Below, piece after piece: positions 1 through 10,823 of a stretch of 64,000 nucleotides of DNA (positions are counted from its first letter, which is position 1; each line of letters begins with the position of its first letter). This DNA is from Girardinichthys multiradiatus (Eukaryota; Chordata; Actinopteri; Cyprinodontiformes; Goodeidae), in assembly GCF_021462225.1 (NCBI RefSeq), contig NC_061795.1:186001-250000 (forward strand). The letters are read 5' to 3'. The notes beneath the pieces are model-generated. The model ran no database searches. It was not told the DNA's origin and worked only from the letters and a program-made list of their open reading frames with translations. The translations under genes were made by a program, and so were the position numbers.

Positions 1-1117
1 TAAATATAAGTGCACAGTTTTAAGTGAGTGAGAGTAAATATAGAGCAGTATAAGATGCAAGAGCAATACAACAGTGCAGGTGATCATTGTGCAAGTATGG
101 CAGTGCAAGTAAGCAGGAGTCCAAGCTGAGCGTTAATGTAACGCATAGAGTTACAGGTTACAGGTGTCCTGTCAGCAAAAAAAGGGGGGGTGTGGGGGAA
201 AGGGGGAATGTCAGGGTGGTTTCCGGGCTTTGTTAACCAGGCTGGTGGCAGATGGGAAAAAACTGTTCTTGTGGCGTGAGGTTTTGGTCTGGATGGACCG
301 CAGCCTCCTGCCAGAGGGGAGAGTCTCAAAGAGTCTGTGACCGGGGTGGGAGGGATCAGCCAGAATCTTCCCTGCCCGCTTCAGGGTCCTGGAGGTGTAC
401 AGTTCCTGGAGCGACAGTAGACTGCAGCCAATCACCTTCTCAGCAGACCGAATGACACGCTGCAGCCTGCCCTTATCCTTGGCTGTAGCAGCGGCGTACC
501 AGATGGTGATGGAGGAGGTGAGGATGGACTCAATGATGGCTGTGTAGAAGTGCACCATCATAGTCTTTGGCAGGTTGAATTTCTTCAGCTGCCGCAGGAA
601 GAACATCCTCTGCTGGGCTTTCTTGATGAGGGAGCTGATGTTTGGCTCCCACTTGAGATCCTGGGAGATGATGGTTCCCAGGAAGCGGAAAGATTCCACA
701 GTGTCAATTGTGGAGTCACAGAGGGTGATGGGGGCAGGTGGGGCTGGGTTCTGCCTGAAGTTCACAACCATCTCCACTGTCTTTAGAGCGTTGAGCTCAA
801 GGTTGTTCTGGCTGCACCAGTCCAACAGATGGTCCACCTCCCATCTGTATGCGGACTCGTCACCATCAGAGATGAGTCCGATCAGGGTGGTGTCGTCCGC
901 AAACTTCAGAAGCTTGACAGACTGGTGACTGGAGGTGCAGCTGTTGGTGTACAGGGAGAAGAGCAGAGGAGAGAGAACACAGCCTTGGGGGGAACCGGTG
1001 CTGATGGTCAGGGAGTCAGAGACGTGCTTCCCCAGCCTCACGCGCTGCTTCCTGTCAGACAGGAAGTCAGTGATCCACCTGCAGGTGGAGTCGGGCACAC
1101 TCAGCTGGGAGAGCTTC
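1..1117 (-). mobile_element. 5'-truncated L2/CR1-like LINE (RT C-terminal half and 3' UTR)
   Basis: On the minus strand an open frame of about 300 codons runs from the right edge to a stop at 211-213. It contains the end of a reverse transcriptase: a GSPQGCVLSPLLFSLYTN block, the catalytic FADD box (LKFADDTTLIG; FADD is at 892-903), then a thumb-like part with FRFLGTIISQDLKW and a C-terminal LQELYTSR-KRAGKI-DPSHPGH region common to fish L2/CR1/jockey-type LINEs. The endonuclease and the first RT motifs are missing. The 3' UTR fills 1-210 and probably continues left of the window. At 1117/1118 the LINE abuts a family A transposon with no spacer. The clade is assigned from remembered motif style. 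Confidence 0.85.
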
Positions 1118-2489
1118 TCTGAATCAACGAGTTAACTCTAAACACCTGCAAAAGATTCCTGAGGCCTTTAAAACTCCCAGCCTGGTTCATCACTCAAAAC
1201 CCCAATCATGGGTAAGACTGCCGACCTGACTGCTGTCCAGAAGGCCACTATTGACACCCTCAAGCAAGAGGGTAAGACACAGAAAGAAATTTCTGAATGA
1301 ATAGGCTGTTCCCAGAGTGCTGTATCAAGGCACCTCAGTGGGAAGTCTGTGGGAAGGAAAAAGTGTGGCAGAAAACGCTGCACAACGAGAAGAGTTGACC
1401 GGACCCTGAGGAAGATTGTGGAGAAGGGCCGATTCCAGACCTTGGGGGACCTGAGGAAGCAGTGGACTGAGTCTGGAGTAGAAACATCCAGAGCCACCGT
1501 GCACAGGCGTGTGCAGGAAATGGGCTACAGGTGCCGCATTCCCCAGGTCAAGCCACTTTTGAACCAGAAACAGCGGCAGAAACGCCTGACCTGGGCTACA
1601 GAGAAGCAGCACTGGACTGTTGCTCAGTGGTCCAAAGTACTTTTTTCAGATGAAAGCAAATTCTGCATGTCATTCGGAAATCAAGGTGCCAGAGTATGGA
1701 GGAAGACTGGGGAGAAGGAAATGCCAAAATGCCAGAAGTCCAGTGTCAAGTACCCACAGTCAGTGATGGTCTGGGGTGCCGTGTCAGCTGCTGGTGTTGG
1801 TCCACTGTGTTTTATCAAGGGCAGGGTCAATGCAGCTAGCTATCAGGAGATTTTGGAGCACTTCATGCTTCCATCTGCTGAAAAGCTTTATGGAGATGAA
1901 GATTTCATTTTTCAGCACAACCTGGCACCTGCTCACAGTGCCAAAACCACTGGTAAATGGTTTACTGACCATGGTATCACTGTGCTCAATTGGCCTGCCA
2001 ACTCTCCTGACCTGAACCCCATAGAGAATCTGTGGGATATTGTGAAGAGAACGTTGAGAGACTCAAGACCCAACACTCTGGATGAGCTAAAGGCCGCTAT
2101 CGAAGCATCCTGGGCCTCCATAAGACCTCAGCAGTGCCACAGGCTGATTGCCTCCATGCCACGCCGCATTGAAGCAGTCATTTCTGCAAAAGGATTCCCG
2201 ACCAAGTATTGAGTGCATAACTGTACATGATTATTTGAAGGTTGACGTTTTTTGTATTAAAAACACTTTTCTTTTATTGGTCGGATGAAATATGCTAATT
2301 TTGTGAGATAGGAATTTTGGGTTTTCATGAGCTGTATGCCAAAATCATCCGTATTAAGACAATAAAAGACCTGAAATATTTCAGTTAGTGTGCAATGAAT
2401 CTAAAATATATGAATGTTAAATTTTCATCATTACATTATGGAAAATAATGAACTTTATCACAATATGCTAATATTTTGAGAAGGACCTG
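1118..2489 (+). mobile_element. Family A Tc1-like transposon, copy A1, left end missing
   Basis: Sequence from TCTGAATCAACGAG at 1118 to the right TIR end (AAGGACCTG at 2489, followed by TA) matches the four other family A copies. The left TIR and about 240 bp are absent because the LINE at 1-1117 begins where they should be. The right TIR (about 2290-2489) is intact and a TA follows at 2490-2491. The missing left part may lie beyond the LINE, outside the window. Confidence 0.95.
1208..2212 (+). pseudogene. Broken family A transposase (A1)
   Basis: This aligns over its full length with the 334-residue transposase of the other copies but has two inactivating changes. Codon 31, CGA (Arg) in most copies, is TGA (1298-1300), which stops translation inside the first helix-turn-helix. 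Codon 238, the second catalytic Asp of the DDE triad (GAC elsewhere), is AAC (1919-1921), so the active-site block reads HNLAPAHS instead of HDLAPAHS. The other triad residues, Asp148 (LFSDES) and Glu273 (LNPIENLW), remain. Both changes look like CpG transitions. A restart at the ATG at 1349 would give 287 residues lacking much of the DNA-binding domain and still carrying the Asn. Confidence 0.95.
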
Positions 2490-2491
2490 TA

Positions 2492-3110
2492 TAACTGCAT
2501 TTACCATACATGTTACCTAATTTTTCAGATCAGTTATAGACTTTGCTGCAGACTAAAGGAGCATCTTCTTGGAGCTTTGCTGAGCAAACAAATGGATAAG
2601 CTCATCTGAACAAACCCACAGGGTGTAAAGTAATTTTTCAGTAGTTGAAAATGGTAGCAGATGTTAAGACAGACATTTTAACCGTTCTTTTATCAGGAAA
2701 GGGGTCTCTGTAGAAAAAGAAAACATATTTCAGGAGGAAGTATGTCTCACTGGCAGCAGAGGCTGTGGTCGGGCTCTGGGTTGGGAACATTTGTATAGGA
2801 GCCTGTAAACTCAGATAAGTCATTCTTTTCGGTTTCACTTTAGAAGCTTACTGCCAAATGGATAAATCGCGGGAGGGAGGTGGATCCAGCACATGAGTGA
2901 AATATTATTTTTTTCAACCATGCACTTTAGAAATGCCTTTTAAATCAGAGCTTGCACGCCTTCCTTGTTGGATTGACATAATTAAAAAGTGAATTAAGTG
3001 GCACCAAGGGGTGCGCTGTTAGGCATCCAGTTAGGACTACTTTTCTCTGTTCAAAGCCTTAAAATTAATATTTCTTCATGTTCAAAGGGAAATAAAACCA
3101 GAAAAAAACA
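2492..3110. other. No gene recognised
   Basis: AT-rich, apparently single-copy intronic sequence. Short open frames here show no recognisable domain, and I see no splice-bounded exon. Confidence 0.5.
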
Positions 3111-4059
3111 GGTCTTTGGAGAATGTGAATGGAAGGAAATTTAACCATTGTATGTATTGGGAATTTATTGCTTTTAGCTGTAGGTTGCAAATATGATGCA
3201 GAACTCTTCTTTAAACTTACAGTCTTTTCCTCTCTGCAATTTGGCTTTGGTGTTTTCAGCCTGCCTTAGTCCATCTAATTTAATCTCAGTATAAATCCAA
3301 CAGTTCTGTGAAGACCTTAGACATTCATTAGAGAACATTAATGAACAAACAGCATCATGAAGACCAAGGAACGCACCAGACAGGTTAGGGGGAAAGTTGT
3401 GGAGAAGTTTAAGGCAGGGTTGGGTTATAAAACAATTTCCCAAGCTTGAGCATTTCATGGAGCACTGTGTGAGCATTAATCAGAGAAGCAGAACTCTGAA
3501 CATACAGGGGTTGGACAATGAAACTGAAACAGCTGTCATTTTAGTGTGGGAGGTTTCATGGCTAAATTGGACCAGCCTGGTAGCCAGTCTTCATTGATTG
3601 CACATTGCACCAGTAAGAGCAGAGTGTGAAGGTTCAATTAGCAGGGTAAGAGCACAGTTTTGCTCAAAATATTGAAATGCACACAACATTATGGGTGACA
3701 TACCAGAGTTCAAAAGAGGACAAACTGTTGGTGCACGTCTTGCTGGCGCATCTGTGACCAAGACAGCAAGTCTTTGTGATGTATCAAGAGCCACGGTATC
3801 CAGGGTAATGTCAGCATACCACCAAGAAGGATGAACCACATCCAACAGGATTAACTGTGGACGCAAGAGGAAGCTGTCTGAAAGGGATGTTCGGGTGCTA
3901 ACCTGGATTGTATCTAAAAAACATAAAACCACGGCTGCCCAAATCACGGCAGTGTTGTGATTATTAATCTGAGAATATTATTTAATATTAATATTTTATC
4001 AAATAATATTTCGGTCTGTTAAGGGTTGTCCTGTGAATACCAGCCCAGTAAGGCGATGG

Positions 4060-4230
4060 TATTAGAATCATAATCAGAATCAGCTTTATTGCTAAGTTCG
4101 TACATACAAACAAGGAATTTGACTCCGGTACACTTTGCTCTTTTGTTCTGTTTTTGCATTACAGAATATACAAATTTACAATTTACAATGTACAATATAC
4201 ACATATCTAATAGAACAGAATAGGACAAAA
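4060..4230 (-). mobile_element. 3' end of an L2/CR1-like LINE
   Basis: The block aatcagaatcagctttattg, then a caaggaatttgactccggt block, is the reverse complement of a common fish LINE 3' UTR that ends AATAAAGCTGATTCTGATT with short tandem repeats as its tail. It may be the same family as the LINE at 1-1117, but the two pieces do not overlap enough to prove it. It lies inside the LTR-like insert. No coding sequence is present. Confidence 0.6.
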
Positions 4231-5608
4231 TAGAAAGGTGTGAGACGAGCTCTGACATTATTGAACAGCTTAAACTCTGCACATATATGGAATGAATTCA
4301 CACAATTTCTTAAAATACAAGAATTTATTAACAAAAGTAAGTCAACTCAAAGTCAAACATATTTCAATCAACAAACTCTTTACTTTGCTAAAACAATCCA
4401 ACTAAACTACCAAGCAGAATTAAAGAATAATGAAGACTAATGAACTATGTACAATATTAACAAGTTGATTAAAGATGATTGAAAATTATGACCAAAAGAG
4501 TGATGCAACATTACCATGAAATGTTTATGTTTGAGAACCAAGGATTATCTTGAAGAATCTGGAAATGAAGTTAAGTTTGTCTTGGCAACTTAGGCAATAA
4601 TCAGCAAACCTTTAGACAACCATTCACAATGAAAGATCAGATAAAATATTATTTTAATGAAATTATATTTTAAATAATGATCTGCTGAATAAAACCAACC
4701 TTCTGGATGACCATTTCTCAACGGTGTTTAATTAGCTTCCTTCATTTATTCAAATAACATTTGAAGAAAAATTATTAAGGGGATATTTTGGAAACGAGCC
4801 AAATCTTTCTGGAGAAATGGGCTTAATGGTGTTTACTTAGTTATCAAATTTAGTAAATGATGTTTAGGGACTAAACAACCTTTCTGTTAAATACTCTTTA
4901 GTAGCAAGCACGTGTTCTTACCGGTTAGCAGTTGAGTTAACAAAGAAGCAGATAACAGCACCAGAAACAAACACATACCTTTAAAATACATTGGTTAATA
5001 TAAGGGTTAAATGCATAAGCGCGGACGGCGCGTTATGAGCAATCTTCTGTGTTTAAAATCACCCTTCAAGTAAAGTTTGACTAAACAAACAGGGCACTTG
5101 TGCTGCAGATAGCCTGCTAACACTAAGATAGCCGAGTTTCACAAAAACAAATTTCATAAATGAAAATGTTCAGATTATTTCATCCTAACTGTTAATCTGC
5201 CCAAACCTAACCTCTGACCATGGTGAGGAAATGTTGTCCAAGGGGCGATGAAGTTTGAAGAAGGTATCCACAGTGAACAAAGGGTTAGCTTCCCGTTAAC
5301 TTCCTCAGCTTCTCACGATCAGAAGGTGCGTTCATTCTGTGAACAAAAGGGTTAGCTCCGGAGCTGCCCGTCCTGTCCGCTGCGGTCTCTGCTGTCTTCC
5401 TTCCGGGCTGGGAGACCACGTCTTTGCAGGGACTTCTCTCGAACACCGTTTGCGTCTGCGGGGGCTCGGAGAGACAGTCAAGCAATGCTTGTACCTTAAT
5501 TACCCCCGTTCATGAATGAAAATACCGGATACACAGACAGTATTTCATTGCATATGTTCGATGATCGTATGACATCCTTGGATCCAGTTGAAGAGTTAAA
5601 GGATAAAT

Positions 5609-5855
5609 GGACTGAACTTATATAGCGTTTTTCCAGTCATACAGACCGCTCAAAGCGCTTTACACTAGAGCCACATTCACCCAATCGCACTCACTAACGT
5701 TCACACATTCATACACCGATATGCAGATCGGTAGGCAACTTGAGGTTAAGTGCCTTGCCCAGGGGCACATCGACATATGGCAGGAGGAACCTGGAATCGA
5801 ACCCACAACCTTCTGATTGCAAGACGACTACTCTTCCTACTGAGCCACAGTCGCC
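5609..5855 (-). mobile_element. tRNA-derived SINE
   Basis: Read on the minus strand, the element starts near 5855 with a tRNA-like head: box A GGCTCAGTAGG (5836-5846) and box B GGTTCGATTCC (5793-5803), a perfect match to the RNA polymerase III internal promoter consensus. The body follows (gggcaaggcacttaacctc) and the tail is AT-rich (tatataagttcagtccattt). This head-body-tail layout is a common fish SINE. It lies inside the LTR-like insert. I could not see a clear target duplication. Confidence 0.75.
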
Positions 5856-7526
5856 TATCAGCACGCTTTCCTCCCCTATCCGGTCCCTCTGGACGGCCGT
5901 GTGGAAGAGGGCGGATGTAGCAACAGCTGTGTTTTTATCTGGGTAGTGACGTCACAGGAAGTCCGCAGATATCCCGTTTCCTGGCTGTGCCGGAAGAAGG
6001 TTAATGCACTTTATTTTGAAAGTTCAGAAAAGTCCGTACCGGAGTTTAATGTTGAAATCCATGGCTGTGGGTCCCAACAGCAGAATTAAATGTGCACCTC
6101 AACTCTCCTGTTTCCACCAGAACTGTCCGTCGGGAGCTCCACAGGGTCAATATACACGGCCGGGCTGCGATAGCCAAACCTTTGGTCACTCATGCCAATG
6201 CCATATGTCGGTTTCAATGGTGCAAGGAGCTCAAATCTTGGGCTGTGGACAATGTGAAACATGTATTGTTCTCTGATGAGTCCACCTTTACTGTTTTCCC
6301 CACATCCGGGAGAGTTACGGTGTGGAGAAGCCCCAAAGAAGCGTACCACCCAGACTGTTGCATGCCCAGAGTGAAGCATGGGGGTGGATCAGTGATGGTT
6401 TGGGCTGCCATATCATGGCATTCCCTTGGCCCAATACTTGTGCTAGATGGGCGCGTCACTGCCAAGGACTACCGAACCATTCTTGAGGACCATGTGCATC
6501 CAATGGTTCAAACATTGTATCCTGAAGGCGGTGCCGTGTATCAGGATGACAATGCACCAATACACACAGCAAGACTGGTGAAAGATTGGTTTGATGAACA
6601 TGAAAGTGAAGTTGAACATCTCCCATGGCCTGCACAGTCACCATATCTAAATATTATTGAACCACTTTGTGGTGTTTTGGGGGAGCGAGTCAGGAAACGT
6701 TTTCCTCCACCAGTATCACGTAGTGACCTGGCCACTATCCTGCAAGAAGAATGGCTTAAAATCCCTCTGACCACTGTGCAGGACTTGTATATGTCATTCC
6801 CAAGACAAATTGTTGCTGTATTGGCTGCAAAAGGAGGCCCTACACCATACTAATAAATTATTGTGGTCTAAAACCAGGTGTTTCAGTTTCATTGTCCAAC
6901 CCCTGTACCATCTCAATGGAAATGGGTGATGGGAGCATCATGCTATGTGGGTGTTTTTCTTTTGCAGGAATAGAGAAGCTGGTCAGAGTTATTTGGCAGG
7001 TGGGTGGAACACAGGATCATACTCAGAGGAACATTGTTAGAGGCTGCAGATAACTAGAGACTGGGACGGAGGTTCCAGTAGGACCATGACCCTAAAAATA
7101 CAACCACAGCTATAATAGAATTTTGAATAACAACCCATATTCATGGGTTAAAATGGTCCCGTCAAAGTCTAGAACTGAATCAAATTTAAAATCCATGGTG
7201 AGACCTGCAAGCGGATGTCCACAGACACTCCTAATCCAATCTGACTGTGTTTGAGGTATTTTGTAAAGAATAATGGGCAAACATTTCAGTCTCTAGATGT
7301 GCAAAGCTGGTAGAAACAAAGCCCAAATGGTGTGCAACTGTCATTGTTGTGAAATGTGATTGTACAGAGAAATGACTCAGAAATGGCCATGTATTGTTTT
7401 CTTTCCACTTCACAGTTCTGTGCTGCTTTATGTTGATTAGCTACATAAAATCTTAACAAAAAAAGTTAGTAGCTGTAAACATGAAAAAGTATAAGGGTGT
7501 GAATACTTTAGCAAGGCACTGTGTTC

Positions 7527-8560
7527 TGAGAAACAGTACATTTTAGTGTCACTACTTTGGCTTGTATACACAGCCACATACCTCATAACTTTCCATCTGG
7601 CGAAAGCGACCTGATTGTGCACCTTTGCTAAAGATCCAGTTCACTGCTGGATGGAAACACTCTCTTGATATGTCTGTCTCTATCAAGGACAGAGTTGCGT
7701 GTGTGTGTGTGTATGCATGTCCACGTATGTAGTTTTAAAGAGACGCCTCACTATCTTTACCTTTAGCTGAGTGTGCGCTGCTATGCTCACAGATACCCAC
7801 TGTTCTAATTAGCCTCTGCTCCAGGCTGCTGCAGGGTTCAGTGTGATGACCTTTAGCTGCGGTGCAGCAGCCCCAACACGTCTCAGAAATGCAGCAGTGC
7901 ACCCATTCTGCTTACTGTCTCTATTACATTATGGCAGTGGTATCATCTAACCTTTCTCAAAATGCTCTAATCACACTTTCATAATTTCTTGTCGTGTAAA
8001 AGCCTTTAATATCCCGCTGCAAATAGCTAGAGACTGCAGTCATGTGTGAGCTGAGTTGAGAGCAAGGCGACACAGATATGAGCGTGCAGCAGGGTAGGGC
8101 TCATGGGAAGTCACCTGGCAGACTGTTGGGAAGGACTTGGCTTCCTTGCCCATTTGTGTCTGGCAGGCAAGGGATGTCGGATCAGATCCCTGAACAATAA
8201 AGCCAAATGGGTTTCATACAGTTAAATTGTTATAAATTTTATCCTACAGAACTTGAACCGTCGTACCCTGATTCAGAAAAAAATCCTTGCTTAAACAGCA
8301 GTGATCTACATACAGAAATTTCATAACATTGTCAAACTGAAGCCAGAGATGGGACTTGGGCACAGTAACTGCGTTTTGGATCACTTGCACTGCCCTATGA
8401 GATGCACTGATCAGATATTAAACAACATTAGTTACAATAAACCTATTAACTGGAATTTACATTTGGGATCGGGATTTTCTTGTTCAAGATCAAGTAATTT
8501 AAGATTAGGCATATTCTCATACCAATTACATTTGGATAAGTCATTAACTACGTACAGCTA
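7527..8560. other. No gene recognised; short (GT)n tract
   Basis: Apparently unique intronic DNA with a short GT run near 7695-7712. Open frames are short and have no known domain. Confidence 0.5.
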
Positions 8561-9003
8561 AGCCCAAAATTATTCATGCCCTTGGCAGATTAATCTTCAT
8601 CCAACCACGTTTGTTTCTGATTGAAAATGACGCACTTGTCTCCCACAAGATAAGACGATGTGTCAGTTTAGAAAAAAGTGTTTATTTACATTTTAACAAA
8701 AAAAAAAAAATTTATGTCGTAAATCATTTCTAACCCTCTCAATAATCAATGAAAAGACTTCATTGGCATTACATCTCACTGGCTCTTGTTTTGTTGACAA
8801 GCTTTTTGCACGCCTCCACTGGTAGGCCTCCTTGCCATCACCCTAATCTTTAGCTCCCTCCACAGTGTCTCTATTGGATTCATGTTGTTAAAATGGCTGA
8901 GCTTCTCCAAAACGGTTATATTACTTCCAGTTAGAGGAAACAAATCAAAATTAAAACATTGCATCAACCCTAAATCTGCCAGGTGTATGAATAATTTAAG
9001 GCT
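8561..9003 (-). mobile_element. Internally deleted Tc1-like element (family D)
   Basis: The left end AGCCCAAAATTATTCATGCC (8561) and the inverted right end (ending GAATAATTTAAGGCT at 9003) are imperfect TIRs of about 30 bp sharing ATTATTCAT and TGGCAGA. A TA precedes the left end. Inside, the minus strand encodes a relic of a transposase C-terminus, MNPIETLWRELKIRVMARRP, which holds the catalytic Glu block of Tc1 (NPIENLW). Most of the transposase is deleted, leaving about 440 bp that could once have been mobilised in trans. Confidence 0.8.
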
Positions 9004-10293
9004 CAACCATATATGCCTTAAGAGTCAGTGACTTCAAACTACAGTAAAATGAAACACGACATTTCAAAGGTCCCGACCAGAGTTTCTTCAAGTCAGTCTT
9101 TCTTACATAATTTAACTTGGTTAAGAAACTTGCTAGCTCACTCTTAATTAGAAAGTCTACAATCTTTCATAAACTCACGTGTTGCTCCTACAAACAATGT
9201 TTTCCAAGCTGAGCTGTTTGCTAGGCTAACATTAGCACATTTTTTTCCCTATTTTGATGACACTTGTTAATATATTAACTTGTAACATATTTTGGTGCAG
9301 TTCCAGTTAATGGTGTAGCAGATCTTATGGAAAAGGTTTTCCTGCTTTATAAACTTTGCACTTTGCTTTAACCCTTGTAATCGTTATTGCTGAGTGTTTC
9401 AGCTCCTCTCGGCGCATATCTCTCTCCTATTCTGAGAGCCGTCTTGGGATATTTAAACACATATTAGAGCACATCACATGATGCAAACAGATAGGTAGGT
9501 GCAGCAGCCAGCCTCTTTTTAACTGGATTAGGATAGATTGTTGGGAATAAGCCACATTTGTTAGATCAACCAAATTATGTACAAAATACAGTTTTGCAAG
9601 CAACGTACACAGCATAGGCTGTGATTGTTAAATAGTAGCTCACAGAATCATTGGACAGACAGAATTTTATCAGTGACTGATATTGGAATTGTGGAATTTT
9701 ATCAGGGCACACCTAAAGATTAGCAAATAATAGATTATAGAAATATCAGAATTATCAAAACAAGAGGCTTTGATAAAACTTAAAATAAAGAAAATTAAGA
9801 CTTACAACCAGCTGGAGCACAAAGGGCATGACTGGTAACTGAGAATTGTTATGTAGTCCCAGGCAGTGATGAAGCAACTCTAAGAACGTACCTTTCAAAT
9901 GATGCTAATCTTGGAAATTGTGGTATTCAAGACTATTTTTTGCTTCTGTGCATTGGCGTAAATATTAATGCATAATTTAATTGCATTAAAGCTTTTTTTT
10001 CAGTTGCAGTGACCACATAAAATCAAAAGAAAGAAACGCATGACATTTTTATATTGTAGCTATAACCCATTAAACCGAAGAATACGTCTAATCTGTGGCT
10101 AAGAAGTTATTAAAGATTTTTAAAGGGAACTTTCCTAACAAGTGTGCACCCATACCTTAAACTTCCTGAAGCCCAACTGAGGGTTTTTGACTGTTTTCAT
10201 CTGTGAGGTGCTGTATCTTTACACAGACAGACTAAAGGCTCCTCAGGGGCATCAGGGGTCAGATTAAAGCCGGTCTTTGTTGAATCTGTGTGG
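9004..10293. other. No gene recognised
   Basis: AT-rich unique-looking sequence. I see no recognisable repeat, exon or RNA gene. Confidence 0.5.
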
Positions 10294-10823
10294 TTAGCGG
10301 TCTTTCTTAATGTAGCCGTAGCCAAAGAGACACCGCTTCACCAGATGGTTCCCATCCAGATGGCTCCCCTTGCTCTCTACCAAGCCCTCAGGGACAGGAG
10401 CTGTGTCCTGTGCCTGATGGATGACTCTAGGTAGTACTGCAGCACTCTGCTAATAGAAAAAATTTGTTCAAAGAAGAGGGTATCATTAGGGGTAAGTTTG
10501 AAAGGGCTCCAGAGGCTGGCTACCACTATTCAGGAACCACCAAGGCTGGGATCGAAGACTGCTACTCACTTTTAAAGCTCTAAATCCCGCATAGCCTGGG
10601 CATATGGACACAGTTACTGTGGAGAAAGAGGTGCATGGTTGCTGAGGGTGAACCCACTGAACCCGAAAGGCCAGATGAAAACCATAATACCTGTGAGGAG
10701 GTCTGCAGAGGATGCCTGCGTGTTACGGCACCTTCGCTGAAGGCATGCATTTATTGCAGGGGGAGTTGCATCTGCTCGCTCTTGAATGAGGGCACTACTG
10801 CTCTGGTTTCCACTGCTCAACAT
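10294..10823 (-). CDS. Candidate small three-exon antisense gene (unproven)
   Basis: On the minus strand three short open segments join in frame. Exon 1 is 10823-10691 (ATG, 44 codons plus one base), with donor cacag/gtatta. Exon 2 is 10616-10570 (47 nt), with acceptor tctttctccacag and donor aaaa/gtgagt. Exon 3 is 10449-10294 (51 codons and TAA), with acceptor ttttttctattag. The introns are 74 and 120 nt, a size usual for compact fish introns, and the phases match at both junctions. The predicted 111-residue protein begins MLSSGNQSSSALIQERADAT, has TVSICPGYAGFRALK in the middle and ends HLVKRCLFGYGYIKKDR. I recognise no domain, signal peptide or membrane segment. No AATAAA signal was seen close downstream, and the first exon could instead be internal. 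It lies antisense inside the large myo9a intron. It could be a real lineage-specific gene, a long non-coding RNA, or chance. Confidence 0.25.

Larger units (their letters stand above)
3953..6079. mobile_element. LTR-like insertion (possible solo LTR), 2127 bp
   Basis: The insert begins TGTTGTGATTATTAATCTG and ends GTCCCAACA, so it has TG...CA ends with a 5-bp terminal TGTTG/CAACA inversion. It is flanked by the direct repeat GCAG (3949-3952 and 6080-6083), and one GCAG occurs at the empty site in B2 and B3. TG...CA ends and a 4-bp target duplication are typical of LTR retrotransposon integration. No gag, protease, RT or integrase frame is present, which suggests a solo LTR or a non-autonomous element. 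It contains a LINE 3' end (about 4060-4230), a tRNA-type SINE (5609-5855) and a short direct repeat (gtgaacaaagggttagct at 5273-5290 and a near copy at 5339-5357). I do not recognise the family; orientation is unknown. Confidence 0.6.
3691..6853 (+). pseudogene. Broken family B transposase (B1), two parts
   Basis: The N-terminal part (3691-3952) starts MGDIPEFKRG and has a TGA at codon 48 (3832-3834), where B2 and B3 have CGA. The frame is then cut by the LTR-like insert and resumes at 6080, running open to TAA at 6851-6853. The right part keeps LFSDEST, QDDNAPIHT and the final MSFPRQIVAVLAAKGGPTPY block. Some residues differ from the other copies (SPYLN for SPDLN, LCG for LWG). The intact family protein would be about 343 residues. 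It cannot be functional. Confidence 0.95.
3505..6905 (+). mobile_element. Family B DD36E Tc1/mariner element, copy B1, split by an insertion
   Basis: The ends are CAGGGGTTGGACAATGAAAC at 3505 and its inverted partner ending at 6905, with TA at 3503-3504 and 6906-6907. Removing the insert (3953-6079) and one copy of its GCAG target duplication leaves 1270 bp, exactly the length of B2 and B3. It is inserted in the older family C relic and is itself interrupted. Confidence 0.95.
3110..7526 (+). mobile_element. Old degenerate Tc1-like element (family C), interrupted
   Basis: The two halves, roughly 3110-3504 and 6908-7526, match in order the uninterrupted relic at 59566-60751. The left half has the ctcagtataaatccaacagt, aacaaacagcatcatgaaga and ggttataaaacaattt blocks; the right half has gggagcatcatgctatgtgg, gactgggac and the terminal gtgtgaatactttagcaagg. 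A family B element sits between the halves, flanked by TA on both sides. No long reading frame survives. The left boundary is uncertain; the right is at about 7526. Confidence 0.75.

Noticed and set aside
5793..5846. A possible functional tRNA gene on the minus strand (box A and box B present)
   Set aside because: The head is followed by a SINE body and tail, and no complete cloverleaf with an acceptor stem is apparent.
6086..6379. A 97-codon minus-strand frame found in all family B copies
   Set aside because: An antisense shadow of the family B transposase.
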